A stretch of 64,000 nucleotides of DNA from Rhodamnia argentea (Eukaryota > Streptophyta > Magnoliopsida > Myrtales > Myrtaceae). A program made the translations under genes and the position numbers. The DNA is taken from NCBI RefSeq assembly GCF_020921035.1, contig NC_063153.1:14384001-14448000 (forward strand), read 5' to 3'. The notes beneath the pieces are model-generated. The model made no database searches and was not told the origin of the DNA. It saw only the letters and a program-made list of their open reading frames with translations. Positions 35,685 to 47,692 of this stretch are shown in pieces; within the stretch, counting starts at the first letter, position 1; each line of letters opens with the position of its first letter.

Positions 35685-36508
35685 AGAAAATTTCGAATAA
35701 GGAAATGAAATGTTCTCATTTTCTCAATAAAGGTTTAAAGTGAACTTTATCTCAAATGAGGGCCTGAAGTGCCATCATTGTTTTAAATAAATACCTAATT
35801 GAAGGGGATTTTCGTCATTTATTTTTTTCGTTTCTCTCGTTTTTTATTTTTATTTTTCCTCTCCCCTCACCCGGCCATCACCGAGTTTAGGCGAGGCCGC
35901 CCTTTCCTGGGACTACTGCCAATTGCCCTCAACTCAAGTGAGGGCCCTCGTCAACCCAAGTGAGGGCTATCGGGGGCAATCGGCGGAGGTCGATATGGAC
36001 TGTGCAAAGACTCCAAACGGTGGGTTCAGATACAGAGCTAGCTTGGATTGTTTGTCTAGAGACTCCAAATGGAGCTCAAAATCTGAGAGAAGGATTATCA
36101 AATTTGTAGTATGAGATCGAACCTTTTATGGTGATTTCTTTTTGCTGGCATTTCCATTTTGTAAGCTTATCGGGTCCTGATTGGTGCGTTTCATCTTTCA
36201 CTCTAATTGGATGGTTTCAAAAGAACATCTGCACAGTCATCGGCAGAGGTTGGTGGGCCGGCAAGGCCAGGCATCAGGCGAGGGTCACCCTTGCCAGATC
36301 TGGAGAGGGTGGCCCTAGCCCTACAAGACCGGAGGAGAGGAGAGGAAAAAGAACAAGAAAAAAGAAAAAGAACAAAAGGAAAAACAATTCAAAAAAATAA
36401 AGGACTAAAATACCCTTCGGTTAAGCCCTTCTTTGAAATAACGAGGATATTTTATGTCATTATTTGAAAAAATTATGATAGTTCAAGCCCTTATTTGAAT
36501 TTTTTCCT
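35685..36508. mobile_element. Non-autonomous Mutator-type element, third relative
   Basis: About 824 bases between AGAAAATTTCGAATAAGG and a right end whose complement is AGGAAAAAATTCAAATAAGG. The subterminal words (TGTTCTCATTTTCTC, GGGCCTGAAGTGCC) are like those of the element at 276 and the full MULE. I do not see a convincing 9-bp duplication (only about 5 of 9). Two GC-rich cassettes lie inside (about 35860-35985 and 36235-36345), each with GGCGAGG and CACCCTTGCC-like words. Confidence 0.6.
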
Positions 36509-38459
36509 AAAATAAATAATAACTACGTTGAGGTATAATATAAGTTTGTGGTTGGGCCACGTCATGGCAAAGCTCCATTCCCTCCCACTTCCCTCAACAT
36601 TAATTAGACACCTTGTTTTTCAGTACTTAGAAAAAACTTAGTGATCTCATTTAATGTAGTATAATATTTACTAGAACAATACATGAACATCAATTTGCCT
36701 TAGTTATTAATTTGGATATAATGTAATATATAAGTCCGTATATCTAAACTCACCAATTAAGAATTTTATTTATTTTTCTTTTTATATACTATTGATGCAT
36801 GATATTTCTAAAGAACCATGCTAGCTTGACCATCCACTGTCATTTGATAGTGGACCATGCTTTGCCAGCCACAAGTTTGTGGTTGGCAAATAACCAAAAA
36901 AAAACAAAAACTGTGAAAAAAAATTATAGCAAGCATAACATGATCAGGATTGTGTGGATGTCACGTAAGACTTTTCCATTTCTAAACTCACTGGACAACA
37001 GCTTGCAAGCCCTTGCATGGTGAGGGTCCACCTCTTGCTGCCCCCGCCGCCACATGAGGGTTGGCCGGCCTTCACAACCGCCATGCAAGGGCAGCTAGCC
37101 CCCGTGATTGCCATTGAAGGCCACCTCCCACCATAGCGGCGGCGAGGTGTGACTTTCTCATCTCCTATGATTCCTCTTTATCCATGTTCCATTTTTTTTT
37201 TAATTACTAGTTTCATTTTACATCAGCGTAGCATTTGCTCAAGACATATTAAAAAACGACACGAACTGTCATTCAAATCAGTTGGTGTTAATGAAAATAC
37301 TTGATTGCACTTTTTGAATAAATCGTAGAACTTAATTGCATTACTTAAAAGTTTTAGAATTTGATCATACTTTTATAATAAGTTTTTGGACTTTCGGATA
37401 GTCTACAGTAGACAATCCAAAGCACCAACATAGAGACTCGGCCAACCGGAAGCCTATGGGACACTGTGCAAGTTTCAACAACCAATTTAGTCCAAACTTT
37501 TGACATGTACAGGCAGCCCTAATCTAGAGGAAGTTATATTTTTTCTACATACTAATATAGTGGTGTGTTCATTTAACAGAAAATAAATGGTTTGAAAAAT
37601 ATTTTCTCAAACTAACCACTTGTAACGCTTTTATAAATAAATTAGTGGAAAAAATTTTCATCGTCCACAAAAATGTTAAGATACAAATAATTGTCAACAA
37701 TGAAACAATTTTCGTTGCCTAATTATCTCAAACAACACCAAATGATCATTTTTAGTGGAATGTTATTCCACCCATTCGTTTTTTCCGAAATGAACAGAAC
37801 CTAGGACAAAGATATTTCATCAACAATTTCTTTTTTGTGGCTAAACAACAAAATCGCAATTGAAACTGCAAAATTTATGGGACGGTTCTTTTGTTCTTTT
37901 TGACACTTCTCATAATTTTTTGATGATCGGAAGAAAATTTAATAGAATGATCTAATGCTAATTTAACTTTTCTTTGGGACAAGTAAGATGACGTTTAACA
38001 TTTTGACTAGTAGTTGGATAAGATGCAAAGATAGTAATTCATTCAACATAGTACTATTCAGCTCATGACAATATCTATGAAATCATGTATTTGCTTTAAC
38101 TGACGCATAAAATATCATTAAACGTGGTACTATTTTACTGTGTTCCTTTCCTGTTACTAAAGCAAGTTACATGACAAGATCAATTCTCAACAATTAACTT
38201 GCAATGACAAGATTTTAAGAAGAGAAGGCAACTTTGGTGTTGTTGATTAAAAAGGCCATTTTTATAGAGTAAGAGTGATCAGTTTTCGGTTCGGTCTAGT
38301 CCTATCCAGAAATCCGGAGTCAGACCAGATGGACCGGTTACCTAATAGGAATACTTAAACGACCTCCCAAGCAATCTAATAATTTCTTATAAATTACTCA
38401 AGGAGACTTCAGTACCATCTCTTATTTAGGAGTCACAATCACAAAACTCGGCTCCTATC
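36509..38459. other. AT-rich intergenic DNA with a small inverted-repeat element and a GC island
   Basis: A GC-rich island at about 37015-37155 has the same flavour as the cassettes of the Mutator-type elements (GTGAGGGTCC, GGCGGCGAGG), but I could not define ends around it. A MITE-like element at about 37558-37803 is listed separately. I find no gene. Confidence 0.45.
37558..37803. mobile_element. Small MITE-like inverted repeat
   Basis: The left end TAGTGGTGTGTTCATTT pairs with the complement of the right end, TAGGTTCTGTTCATTT. It is about 246 bases, AT-rich and non-coding. The ends resemble those of the larger element at 42145-43035. No target duplication is certain. Confidence 0.55.
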
Positions 38460-39512
38460 CTAGGCAACCCCATTGCATCCATTGCTCGTCAGTTCCCTCA
38501 TTGATTCAAGCCTTGGCTCTTTCCCTTGAAACTTAGTGGCTGCATACAGCTTCAAGTAGTCCCCGAGGGTGTAATTCTCCGGGTACAGGAGCCTCGGCGG
38601 GGCAAGATCACGGAGTCCCCTGCGAGATTGTAGAACGTGGCCACGGAGAGCCGGCTCCCGCTCTTCTCGACCATGACGTGGTGTCGGCCGCTCTTGTACC
38701 GCCCGTTGCTCAGCACCTCGAGCTGGTCCCTGGTGTTGATGCATATGGTGGCGCTGTCGGACGGTGGGATCGGCACCCATTGCCCATCATGGAGGAAATC
38801 CTCTCGGGCTAGGGACATTTCGGGCATTTCACCACCTTCGTCCCGACAGAATGCCCATTAGTCCCTGAGAATGCCCTCTTTATGTGTTCCTTGTCTTTTG
38901 TCTAGGCCAAGATTCTCACAAATGAGCTCCGACAGCTTCCCTCTTAGCTTTATAACCTGAGCGATGTACTCATCCATTGTCGCCCTACAAGAATATTGCA
39001 CAAAGTATCAGTCGGTCGCTGGGTGAATAACTGAAAGTTCTCAAATGATCGGGAGCTGTAAACTCGCGATTAGAGGTAATTTTCATGCACCAAAGATCGC
39101 TCGAGAGGTTCGGGAAGTGCTCGATGTTCGACTTCGGGCGGTGTCAGATGAAGAATGGGCATTCCCAGTCTAGATCAGATGTAGTAGTACCACTGGCATT
39201 CTCCATGCATTTGGCAGTTTCTGACTCATAGAAACTTGCCTTCAAATTCTCCTCACAGTGGGTGTTGACAAAATGCCTCACTTACTCCATCAATTCAGGG
39301 TCAACCCCATGTTTATAAATCTGCAAGAAAAGCATCATCATCAACAGAATCATTTCTTAAGATAAGAGAGTGAATTGGGTGGACAAGAAAGATTGAAACC
39401 TTCTCGATGATGATGAATCACAAACTGCTATACCTTGAAGCAGCCCCATGTCTCACAAGCGTGGTGAAGTATCACCATCAAGCTCACTCAAATCTATCAT
39501 AGGAATCTCCAT
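38460..39512 (-). pseudogene. Decayed tandem copy of ACC oxidase
   Basis: The same three-exon plan as the intact gene at 30803-31977 is seen at about 39512-39434, 39320-39091 and 38984-38460. The start MEIPMIDLSELDG is kept, but exon 1 has lost about 23 bases and shifts frame. Exon 2 has an in-frame stop in the VDPELME-like helix. Exon 3 lacks about 90 bases that should encode the first part of the iron site (HTDAGG and following), so no active enzyme could result, and it also has a frameshift before the C-terminus. The C-terminal exon otherwise remains close (EPRLESMRELTSNGCNGVA). It arose by a segmental tandem duplication that included the promoter. Confidence 0.9.
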
Positions 39513-39633
39513 GTCTTCGCTTTCCTCGTCTACCTCTGAACTCTCTATGCCAAGTTTCTTGAGATGGTTCGTGGACCCCGGCATATATAGCGTTGGAGAT
39601 GGGGGGAAGTTTAGTGATTCTTTCGCCTACATC

Positions 39634-40440
39634 TGTTGGTACTTCTAGGAAAAGAAATGGGTCCGGGCTTGGAAAAAGGCCGGGTGTCGTCATTTTATAC
39701 AAGAGCGTGACTCGGCAAAGAAAGACAGGTGGCTAAGTCTAGAGCTAACAACTCAAAGCCACAAGCCCAGCTGCATTCAAGGGAAAATACTCATTTCATT
39801 GATCTGGAGAAAAAGGGAGTCATGATCCAAATCCCGCTATCACGACATTAAGATTTTACCAAAAAAATGGATTCCGAACTTCTCCCTCATGTCTATCGTA
39901 TAAAAAGCACGGGGCGGCTTTCTTTAGGGTTGTCGAGGGACCGGCTCGTTCAGTCGAAGTGGCAAGATTTACACATTCGGTGTTCAAGCTTTGGTTCTCC
40001 AACCCCTCAATTGACCGGCTCCGGTATCCAACAATAGTGAGCTACAACAATTGTTAAAGAGCTTAACATAGTTAGGTTAAGAGAGAATGGAGCATGTGTT
40101 TTTGGGATCTTGTGTACGTCGGTCACTGTAAATGGACTCTTATGAGCCTCTAAAATACATTTTATACTACGACCAATGCCTCGATTGGTTCTATTCTTGT
40201 ACACGTGACCTGATATAAAAAAGAGAAGAACGATAGCTAAATGATTATGGACAACACTGGTCAGCCATAGTTCCGCAATTACTTGATCTAATCCTCCGCG
40301 AATTATAAGAAATCCCGCATATTTTAACTAGTTCAAGGAACCAAAAAATTCGGGGTGACTCCCTCGGCAAAACTGGGAAAGTAGAGCCAAAAGAACCCGA
40401 TCCAAGATAAATGTCTCAATCTCATTCTTACACAAAGATA
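39634..40440. other. Unclassified insertion in the upstream region of the ACC oxidase pseudogene
   Basis: The intact gene's upstream region passes directly from about 32100 to 32150, whereas the copy has about 800 extra bases between the equivalent points. The extra sequence begins near TGTTGGTACTTC and contains no open frame of note. It could be an old LTR-type fragment, but a target duplication and internal domains were not found. Confidence 0.35.
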
Positions 40441-41200
40441 ATCACATCAATAAGTTGAGTTGCAAATTTAGCGTAACCAGGGTTGAAGAACTTCTGTTTC
40501 ATTTCAACAGTGCCTTAGTGGCAAGTGATTCAGTATCTCGCGTGTCTTGTAAGACAAGCCCTCTTCTTTTCGGCAAAGTATTAGGGGAAGCTCCCCTCAG
40601 CTCCATCACAAAGTTCAACCAAGAAGAGTCAGATTTGCAGCAAATCCGGAGTTCCCAAGTGTTATGTCCACTAAAGAGTGAAATCAATCACGTGGGACGT
40701 CATGCAAATCAATCAAAGTGGTCGGGATGTCCTTTCGGAATTTTGGTTGTCCATCAAAATCAACACTTTTCTCCTTCGCCTTCTTCTTCTTCTTAACATT
40801 TACTGGCAGATATATCAGATTTTCACATAATGAGTCAGATTTTCAGCAAATCAGGAGGTCCCAAGTACTATGTCTGAGTGGTTTGTTTTTCACCTTCCAC
40901 CCATGGTTTGGGTTGGAGTTCAGTAGAGCTTGTAGACTATGACAATGATTGAAATGCAACATCTAGCAGGATCGTTGAGTTTTGAATTCTGACCACTAAG
41001 TGTAAAATCAACCTAAGAGCAGATAGGAAAGGAGAATTATACAAGATTCGGCCCCATAATTTGCTCCATGATCCAATCTTCTCAAAACTTAGATTGTCGG
41101 AGAGTCGATACATTCGAAACTTGCATCTGAAATAAACTGGTGATCTTCCTGAGTGAAAGTATGACCATCGTACGGTTCCCATCAATGGGTAGCTAAGTTA
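40441..41200. repeat. Second copy of the ACC oxidase upstream segment
   Basis: Collinear with about 32150-34690, apart from insertions. Shared landmarks: GAGTTGCAAATT, GTGATTCAGT, TTCCACCCAT, GATTGAAATGCAACATC and CCTAAGAGCAGATAGGAAAG. It shows that the duplication reached at least 1.7 kb upstream of the gene. Confidence 0.75.
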
Positions 41201-42144
41201 TACCAATGCATACATGATTTTAGCCGCTTTATTTCCTCATTCTCTTCTCTCTAGCACCTTTTTATCTTCCACTCCAAGCTCCGTTGATTGAGAAATAACT
41301 GTCAATCGAGGGAGGCTCAAGATTATCTCTCTCGATTTGATTTGGAATTATTGTTTTCATCTATTTTTTTCTTCTTTGCTCATTGTTGGGCATATACCTG
41401 TTGCTTCATATCCTCCATACCAAGAAGTCCGACTGAATTGAGGAAGAACACGATGAGTTCCTACTACCTTGGGAGCAATTATACGGCTTCTTCGAGATTT
41501 GAAAGCTCTCATCTTCTGATCTAAATCTATGTTGGAGAACTCTTCTCTCTTGTCTAGCTCTAGATTTAAGAGTTTCTTAAAGGTGTATGTATGATCATCC
41601 AACCTTTCCCGATCTAGATCCGATAGCTTGTTTTTATTATCTTTATACGGTGATAGTGTTGAGGACACTGAATTTAGGCACGAACCGTCAACTATTCAAA
41701 TTTTAGTTATTGGAGATGGGGATTATAGCGTATGCTCATAGTTGATGAAGATCCGAGATTTGGTGATCGATCGCCTTTGGTTCTGTTTTGATGCTGAGAG
41801 AGATCCATTCTTATGGGATAATGATGTGCTTATCAGAACAATTTGTGCTTTATTATTCTACTTTAATTTTTTTTTTTTTTGCTTTGTTTTGAATCTATCA
41901 CGTTTCATATTGAAATATGAATAAAATATTTACTTTGCACAAAAAAATAAAGCAAACATGATTTATGGGAGAAAAGTTGTGTTTACAAAAGTGATTTGAC
42001 AATTTATATAAAAGTAATTACTCATTTACCGAAGTACGCTGAAATCTTACCGATTATATTGTATGGCCGGTTTGTTTGAACTTTTTTTCCAATCCCGTCG
42101 AGATTTAAGATATTATTCGATTTTCATAACTTTATGATTGATTA
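41201..42144. other. Intergenic DNA, possibly the tail of an old retroposed sequence
   Basis: The region ends in AATAAAATATTTACTTTGCAC followed by AAAAAAATAAA (about 41920-41952), which resembles a polyadenylated 3' end. No upstream coding domain was recognised, so the identity stays open. No host gene. Confidence 0.3.
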
Positions 42145-43035
42145 TAGGGTGTGTTTGTTTTGTAAAAAAATGAATGTTTTGAAATATATCATCCTAAAAA
42201 TAATCGCTTGAAAGAGGCTTGATTATGATTTTTAATTCGAAATCTCTCTTATGGGTTTTTCTTGAGCGATGATACGATCTCCGAAAAAGGAGGACAAAAA
42301 ATGAGCTGAGCATCGCATAAATGGGATGACACGCGGAAGAGGTCCTACCTCATGGACCTAGGCCCGGGTACTAGGACCCGGACTTGAGCGTCGAGGTCCT
42401 AGGCCCGGGCTTAGGAGCAAGGGATCCGGGCATAGGAAACCTAGTTACGAGCACCAAGATCTCAAGCTCGATCCGAATGGACCCAAGCCAAGGTGTTGGA
42501 GATGAGGTCTCGGGTACCGAGCTCCCGGGCTTCGGCCTCAATGAATCAGGCTCGAGGTGAGGGAGATCCAAGAATGAACAATACTGTCCCGGGCCTAGCC
42601 TAGATGGACTTGAACTCGGGCTCAGGCTCGGGCGTAGGCTCGGCCTCGGCCTCGGGTGCTAGGGATCCTGGCACAGGCATAGGGTCTCGGGCCCATGGGC
42701 CGGGCCGGGCGGGGCCAAGAACCGGTATTGAGGTACTAGGCCTGGTCTATGTGGACCCGGGCTTGGGTACGGAGACCCGGCCACAGTGCGCCGAGATCCC
42801 AAGCACTAGATTTGAGTATGCAACGAAGGGCCTCAAAACGAGTATTGGGTTCTTATGACCAAGCACAGAGTTCGGGGTCCAAACGCTAATTTGTAGTCAT
42901 ATTTTGAAAAATAATTTTCGATCTCCAAAAAAGTAAATGATTTTATAGAATTAATCATAAATCTTCCATTAGACTCATTTTCCTGAGCAATCTAAATATT
43001 GCAAAATGAATTTTTTGAAAAACAAACGGAACCTA
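42145..43035. mobile_element. Inverted-repeat element carrying a GGGCCTAGG-type minisatellite
   Basis: Ends TAGGGTGTGTTTGTTTTG and the complement of the right end, TAGGTTCCGTTTGTTTTTC, are terminal inverted repeats that continue inward (ATGAATGTTTTG against ATTCATTTTGC). Inside, about 42355-42800 is a strongly GC-rich degenerate tandem repeat of words such as AGGCCCGGGC, CTCGGGC and GGACCC. No target duplication is certain. The open frames across it are repeat translations. Confidence 0.6.
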
Positions 43036-44049
43036 AAATTCAATTTCATGTCAAGTACGCTGCGATCATGCTTCGCCAGGAGGCATTGTCGAGAACTATA
43101 TATGCTATAGCTATGCCCCCCCTCCCCCTCCCCCCCCCCAAAAAAAAAGTCTCATATATGATTTAGTCACGAAAATCACATTGATCGTGCTTAAGTGCTG
43201 AAATAGAACGGTTGGTGGGCATGTTCAATTTTCATAGTCATATCATGTGTATGCTAACATTAAGCATAAATCAAATAACACGCTTCCATAATGTCTGCAT
43301 ACAAAATTTGATTTGGTTTTTAAATAGCACGCTGTAAAATCTTCATCTTTTGTGGCCGTGGTTCAAGTCTTGTTGGAAGTGCTCAAGAAGTAAAATTCTA
43401 AATGCACCGGGCCGATGTCCACAAATGTCCCCTTTAAGATCACAGGGAGAGGTGGACCAATTGAGATGCACAAAAACCGGCCCGGACGCTATTTTAACAC
43501 CACAACCGAAAAAGAAAACAAAAAGGAAGAAGCGTCAACTATATTTCGATTTTCTATGAGGACGCTAGTATCATAGGTGTGGGGTTTGACTCCCACGCTC
43601 CGCAAAATGATAGAGGGTAACAAAAACTGATTTTGGAAAGTTCGGCAAGTTGTCACTTACAAAGATTGGAGTAAGTTAACACATAGATTTGTAAGTTGGT
43701 TTCAAGTCCCATGCCTTTCCGTAAACAGAGCACCAAGGCCCCAGGCCCATTCAAGTGAGAGTGAAGAGCACTTGGCCTAAGCTCATGAATTCATATGGCA
43801 CCATTTGAGGCACATTTCTTATCCTTGCTTACATTTGTTTGATTAAATTAGGAATAAATAGATAACTATTTAAATTATAGGAAAAACAGATAACTAGTGA
43901 AACTCTACCCATTAGGTCTTTAATGTTTCGATTGTCAGCCCTTGTACTTATCAAACCGAACCTTATGGTCCATCGGCAAGACGGAACAATGAATGTCGTT
44001 TCTTCGTCGGATGGTTGTGTTGGTTGATCTCACATGAACCACGATGCCG
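43036..44049. other. Intergenic DNA with C-run and tRNA-like B-box word
   Basis: A C-rich run lies at about 43116-43139. At about 43358-43370 a GGTTCAAGTC word resembles a polymerase III B-box, and the following 120 bases have the look of a dispersed repeat, perhaps a SINE. There is no A-box at the right spacing that I trust. No gene. Confidence 0.3.
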
Positions 44050-47000
44050 TTAACAAGAGTCTCGACATAGTTTTGGACAATACAAAATGACTTGAAATTT
44101 GTGGCAGCATGGAATGCAAGTTGGAATTTTGAGTTGGCAAGAATTGAGAGCTTGTAGCTCTTTGAGTAAGATGCGAATGGAAGAATCGGGGAAGGCTATC
44201 TCCGACCATACTGGGTTCTCTCTTAAGGATCAATCCAACTCATTGATTGGAGATTTTCCTAACCCGAAGGAATACCGATTAGATGGGAAAAATAATCTTC
44301 AGTGGACACAAATTGTGAGGACGTTTCCTAAAGGAAAAGGGAAGCTCAGTCATCTAGAAGGCACCGATCTAGGACAAAGTGATCCTCGGTTTCGGACATG
44401 GGACAAAGAAGATTCCTCAATTATGTCATGGTTGTAGAGCTCAATGCAACCTGAAATCAGCAAAAACTACATGTTTCTCCCTACTGCCAAGAACATATGG
44501 GAGGTTGTTCATCAATCTTATTCAAAAGTTGAAGATGCAGCAATAAAATATGAACTCAAGACAAAGGCTTCAACAACAAAACAAGGTAATCGGTCTATCA
44601 TAGAATACTACAATCTCATGACAGGTCTTTGGCTTGCAATAGATCATAATCTGAATATACAGATGAGGTGTGCTAAAGACACTAATACTCTTTGAAACCA
44701 TATGGAGAGAGATAGGATTTTTGAGTTTTTGGCGTGTCTAAATGCAAACTTTGATCATATTTGAGTTTAAATTCTCGGAAAAAAGCCACTGCCATCCTTG
44801 AATGAAGTTTTTTCTACTATAAGAGGAAAAGAAAGCGAACGGATTGTAAAGCTTGAAGGCCAACACACCGAAGAATCCACCATGAAAGCAATTAAGGAGG
44901 AAACAAATCCCGACAAAAATAGGAGATCAGATCCGATTAGGACAACGGGTAATGAAGGTTTATGGTGCGGTTTCTGCAAGAAACCTTGTCACACAAGAAA
45001 AAATTGCTTTGAGCTTCATGGAAGAACACAAGTGCTCTATAGACCTAAAAGACAGCCACAAGCTCACATGACCAGTGAGGGTGAAGCTGCCCCTATGGAC
45101 CAATACAAACATGTTAGTGAGGAGATATTTAACAGAGAAAAAGTTGGTAAAATCGGGCTCTCCTTGAATCCCGATCTAAGTCCGATGATTTGTGTTCATT
45201 AGTCCAATTAGTTACGTGTCTAATTTTCGAAAACTCAACAGTTTCTCAATAACCTAATTCATGGGTTCTTGATTCAAGAGCAACCAACCATATGACACAT
45301 GATCCCACTAAATTCAAAACTTATAAACCATCACCAGGAAATAGGAGCATTACCATAGCGGATGGATCTTACGTTATCGTAGCTGGCCAAGGAATCATAA
45401 CTCTAAATCCCTTACTTAAACTTGACAATATACTTCATGTTCCAAAGTTGTCCACTAATCTCCTTTCCATTAATCAACTTTTCAAAAATCTGAATTGTAA
45501 GGTGCTTTTCTCTATTGATCATTGTATTTTGCAGGCCCGAAAATGAGGAGGACGATTAGATTTGCTTAGGAATGGAATGGGCTCTACAACCTTGAGGATT
45601 CGAGCAGAACCAGTTGGTCTCTTCTGGGTTGTAGTACCTCTTACAACTCTTGTAATCCTATCCACTCATCTCAAATTTGACTTCACCATTTTCGATTAGG
45701 ACATCCATTGTTTAGTCTTCTTAGGACTATATTTCCTTCCATTTTTAAAGATGTTGCTATTGAAAATCTTCAATGTGAAGTTTGTGAATTTGAAAAACAT
45801 CATTGTGTTCCATTTCCTTTGAATAATAATGCTAGAGTTTCAACACAATTCTCTCATATCCATATTGATGTATGGGTTTGTCTAGAATTACTAATTTTAG
45901 AAGAGCTGGATGGTATATCTATTTTATCGATGATTGTACTCATATTACATGGCTATATCTTATGAAAGACAAATCTAATGTTCAATCTATATTTCAAAAC
46001 TTTCATAAAATGATAGTCAATCAATTTGGGGTGTCAATTAGGAGACCTAGTATGATAACAGGAAGGAATATTTCAATCAATATCTTGATCATTTTTTACC
46101 AAACTCAGGATATTATCCATGAGTCTTCCTATGCTAATAACCCTCAACAAAATGGAGTAGTCAAAAGGAAAAATAGGCACCTCCTAAATGTTACTTGGGT
46201 TCTCCTCTTTCAAATGTCTGTTCCAAAACATTTTTTGGCGGAAGTTGTTTTAACTTTAGCATATCTTATTAATCGGGTTCCTTCCAAAACCTTAGGAAAT
46301 AAAATTACCTTACAGCTCTTGTCTACCTTTTTATCCAAATGTTTCCTGTAAATATCACCTTTCTCCTAGGGTCTTTGGTTGTGTTGCATTTGCGCATATT
46401 TATAATCACAACCGAACAAACTCAACCCCCATGCTCTAAAGTGTGTCTTTATTGGGTACTCTAATACTCAAAAAGGTTATAAATGTTGTAACCCTTTAAC
46501 ACGTCGAGTTTTTATCTCTATGGATGTCACTTTTAATGAAAACCAATCGTTTTTTCCTTCTCACCATTATCTTCAGGGGAAGACTCCTAATGAAGATAGT
46601 GGGTTTGAACCACTGCCTCCGCTACCTAGTGCGTGGTCCCATCCAACTTCGTCTCCTTCCCCATCTCTATCCAGTCCTAGCCTCTTAGTCCACCTAGTCC
46701 TTATCAAGTTCATCGAGTCCTCTGTCCAAGATGTCTCAATAGCAAGGTGGTGAGCACTTCTATTGATGCAAACCATAAAATGGATGGACAGGGAGAGAGT
46801 GCCATAATTGATAAGGGAGATATCAAAGGTTAGTAGGAAGGCTTATTTATCTGTCTCATACAAGGCCAGACATAGCATATGTTGTGGGAGTTGTAAGTCA
46901 ATTTGTATATGATCCTAAAGAAGAACATATACAAGCTGTCTACCCGATTCTTCACTACCTCAAAGGTACTCTTGGAAAAGGTATTTTGTTTAAAAAGGGT

Positions 47001-47692
47001 GATAAGCTAAATCATGAAGCCTATACTCAGGCAGATTATGCTGGGTCACCAACAGATATAATGTCCACATCTAGCTATTACACTTTTCTAGGGGGAAATC
47101 TTGTCACTTGGAGGAGTAAAAAACAAAATTTAGTTGCTAAATCTAGTGTTAAAATTGGATTCGGGGCAATGGCTGGCTTAGGATTGTCATTGAAGACTTT
47201 GAAGTGGAACACGAAGGAACTATGAGACTCTATTGTGATAATAAATCGGTCATCAACATTGCTCATAATCCCGTTTAGCATGATCGAACCAAACATATTA
47301 AGGTAGACATATATTTTATAAAGGAGAAGCTTGAATTTGGTTTGATCAGTACTCCCTACAATCCTAGCAAAGATCGGCTAGCAGATGTACCGACCAAAGG
47401 CCAACCAATGTCAAGATTTCAGGAGATTATCAGCAAGCTGGGCATGGAAAATATTCACTCACCAGCTTGAGGGGGTGTGTTGGAAAATCTCCTATGATCT
47501 CTCCTTAATTATTTGGAATATTATGTGATTTGATTTTGTTAGCTGTAAATTAACTACTAATAGAGATTAGGGGCTAATTAGGATCTATGCCTAAAATAGG
47601 TTTCTTATCTTTTTTAGGTCTTCTATTCATGTATATATATATTCCTTGTAATTACTCATTAATAATAAGAAAAATACAGATTCTTTTCTTCA
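44050..47692 (+). mobile_element. Fossil Ty1-copia LTR retrotransposon, broken
   Basis: In order along the plus strand there are traces of a gag-like region (about 44100-45180) with a CX2CX4HX4C zinc knuckle, a protease/GAG-pre-integrase region, an integrase region (about 45700-46350), and reverse transcriptase/RNase H remnants (about 46850-47470), which is the copia order. A polypurine tract (GAGGGGGTG) is followed by a probable 3' LTR from 47478 (TGTTGGAAAATC) to about 47692. I cannot find a matching 5' LTR. The copy is broken at ten or more places and has lost sizeable parts. It is old, but it cannot be dated without a second LTR. Confidence 0.85.

Noticed and set aside
39634-40440. A definite solo LTR in front of the ACC oxidase pseudogene
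   Set aside because: It begins with TG but I could not confirm a CA end with a matching target duplication.
42371-42858. Glycine/serine/proline-rich proteins in the 42 kb region
   Set aside because: Direct translations of the minisatellite.
43340-43560. A tRNA gene or intact SINE
   Set aside because: A B-box-like word is present but I found no A-box at the right distance, no cloverleaf and no flanking target duplication.
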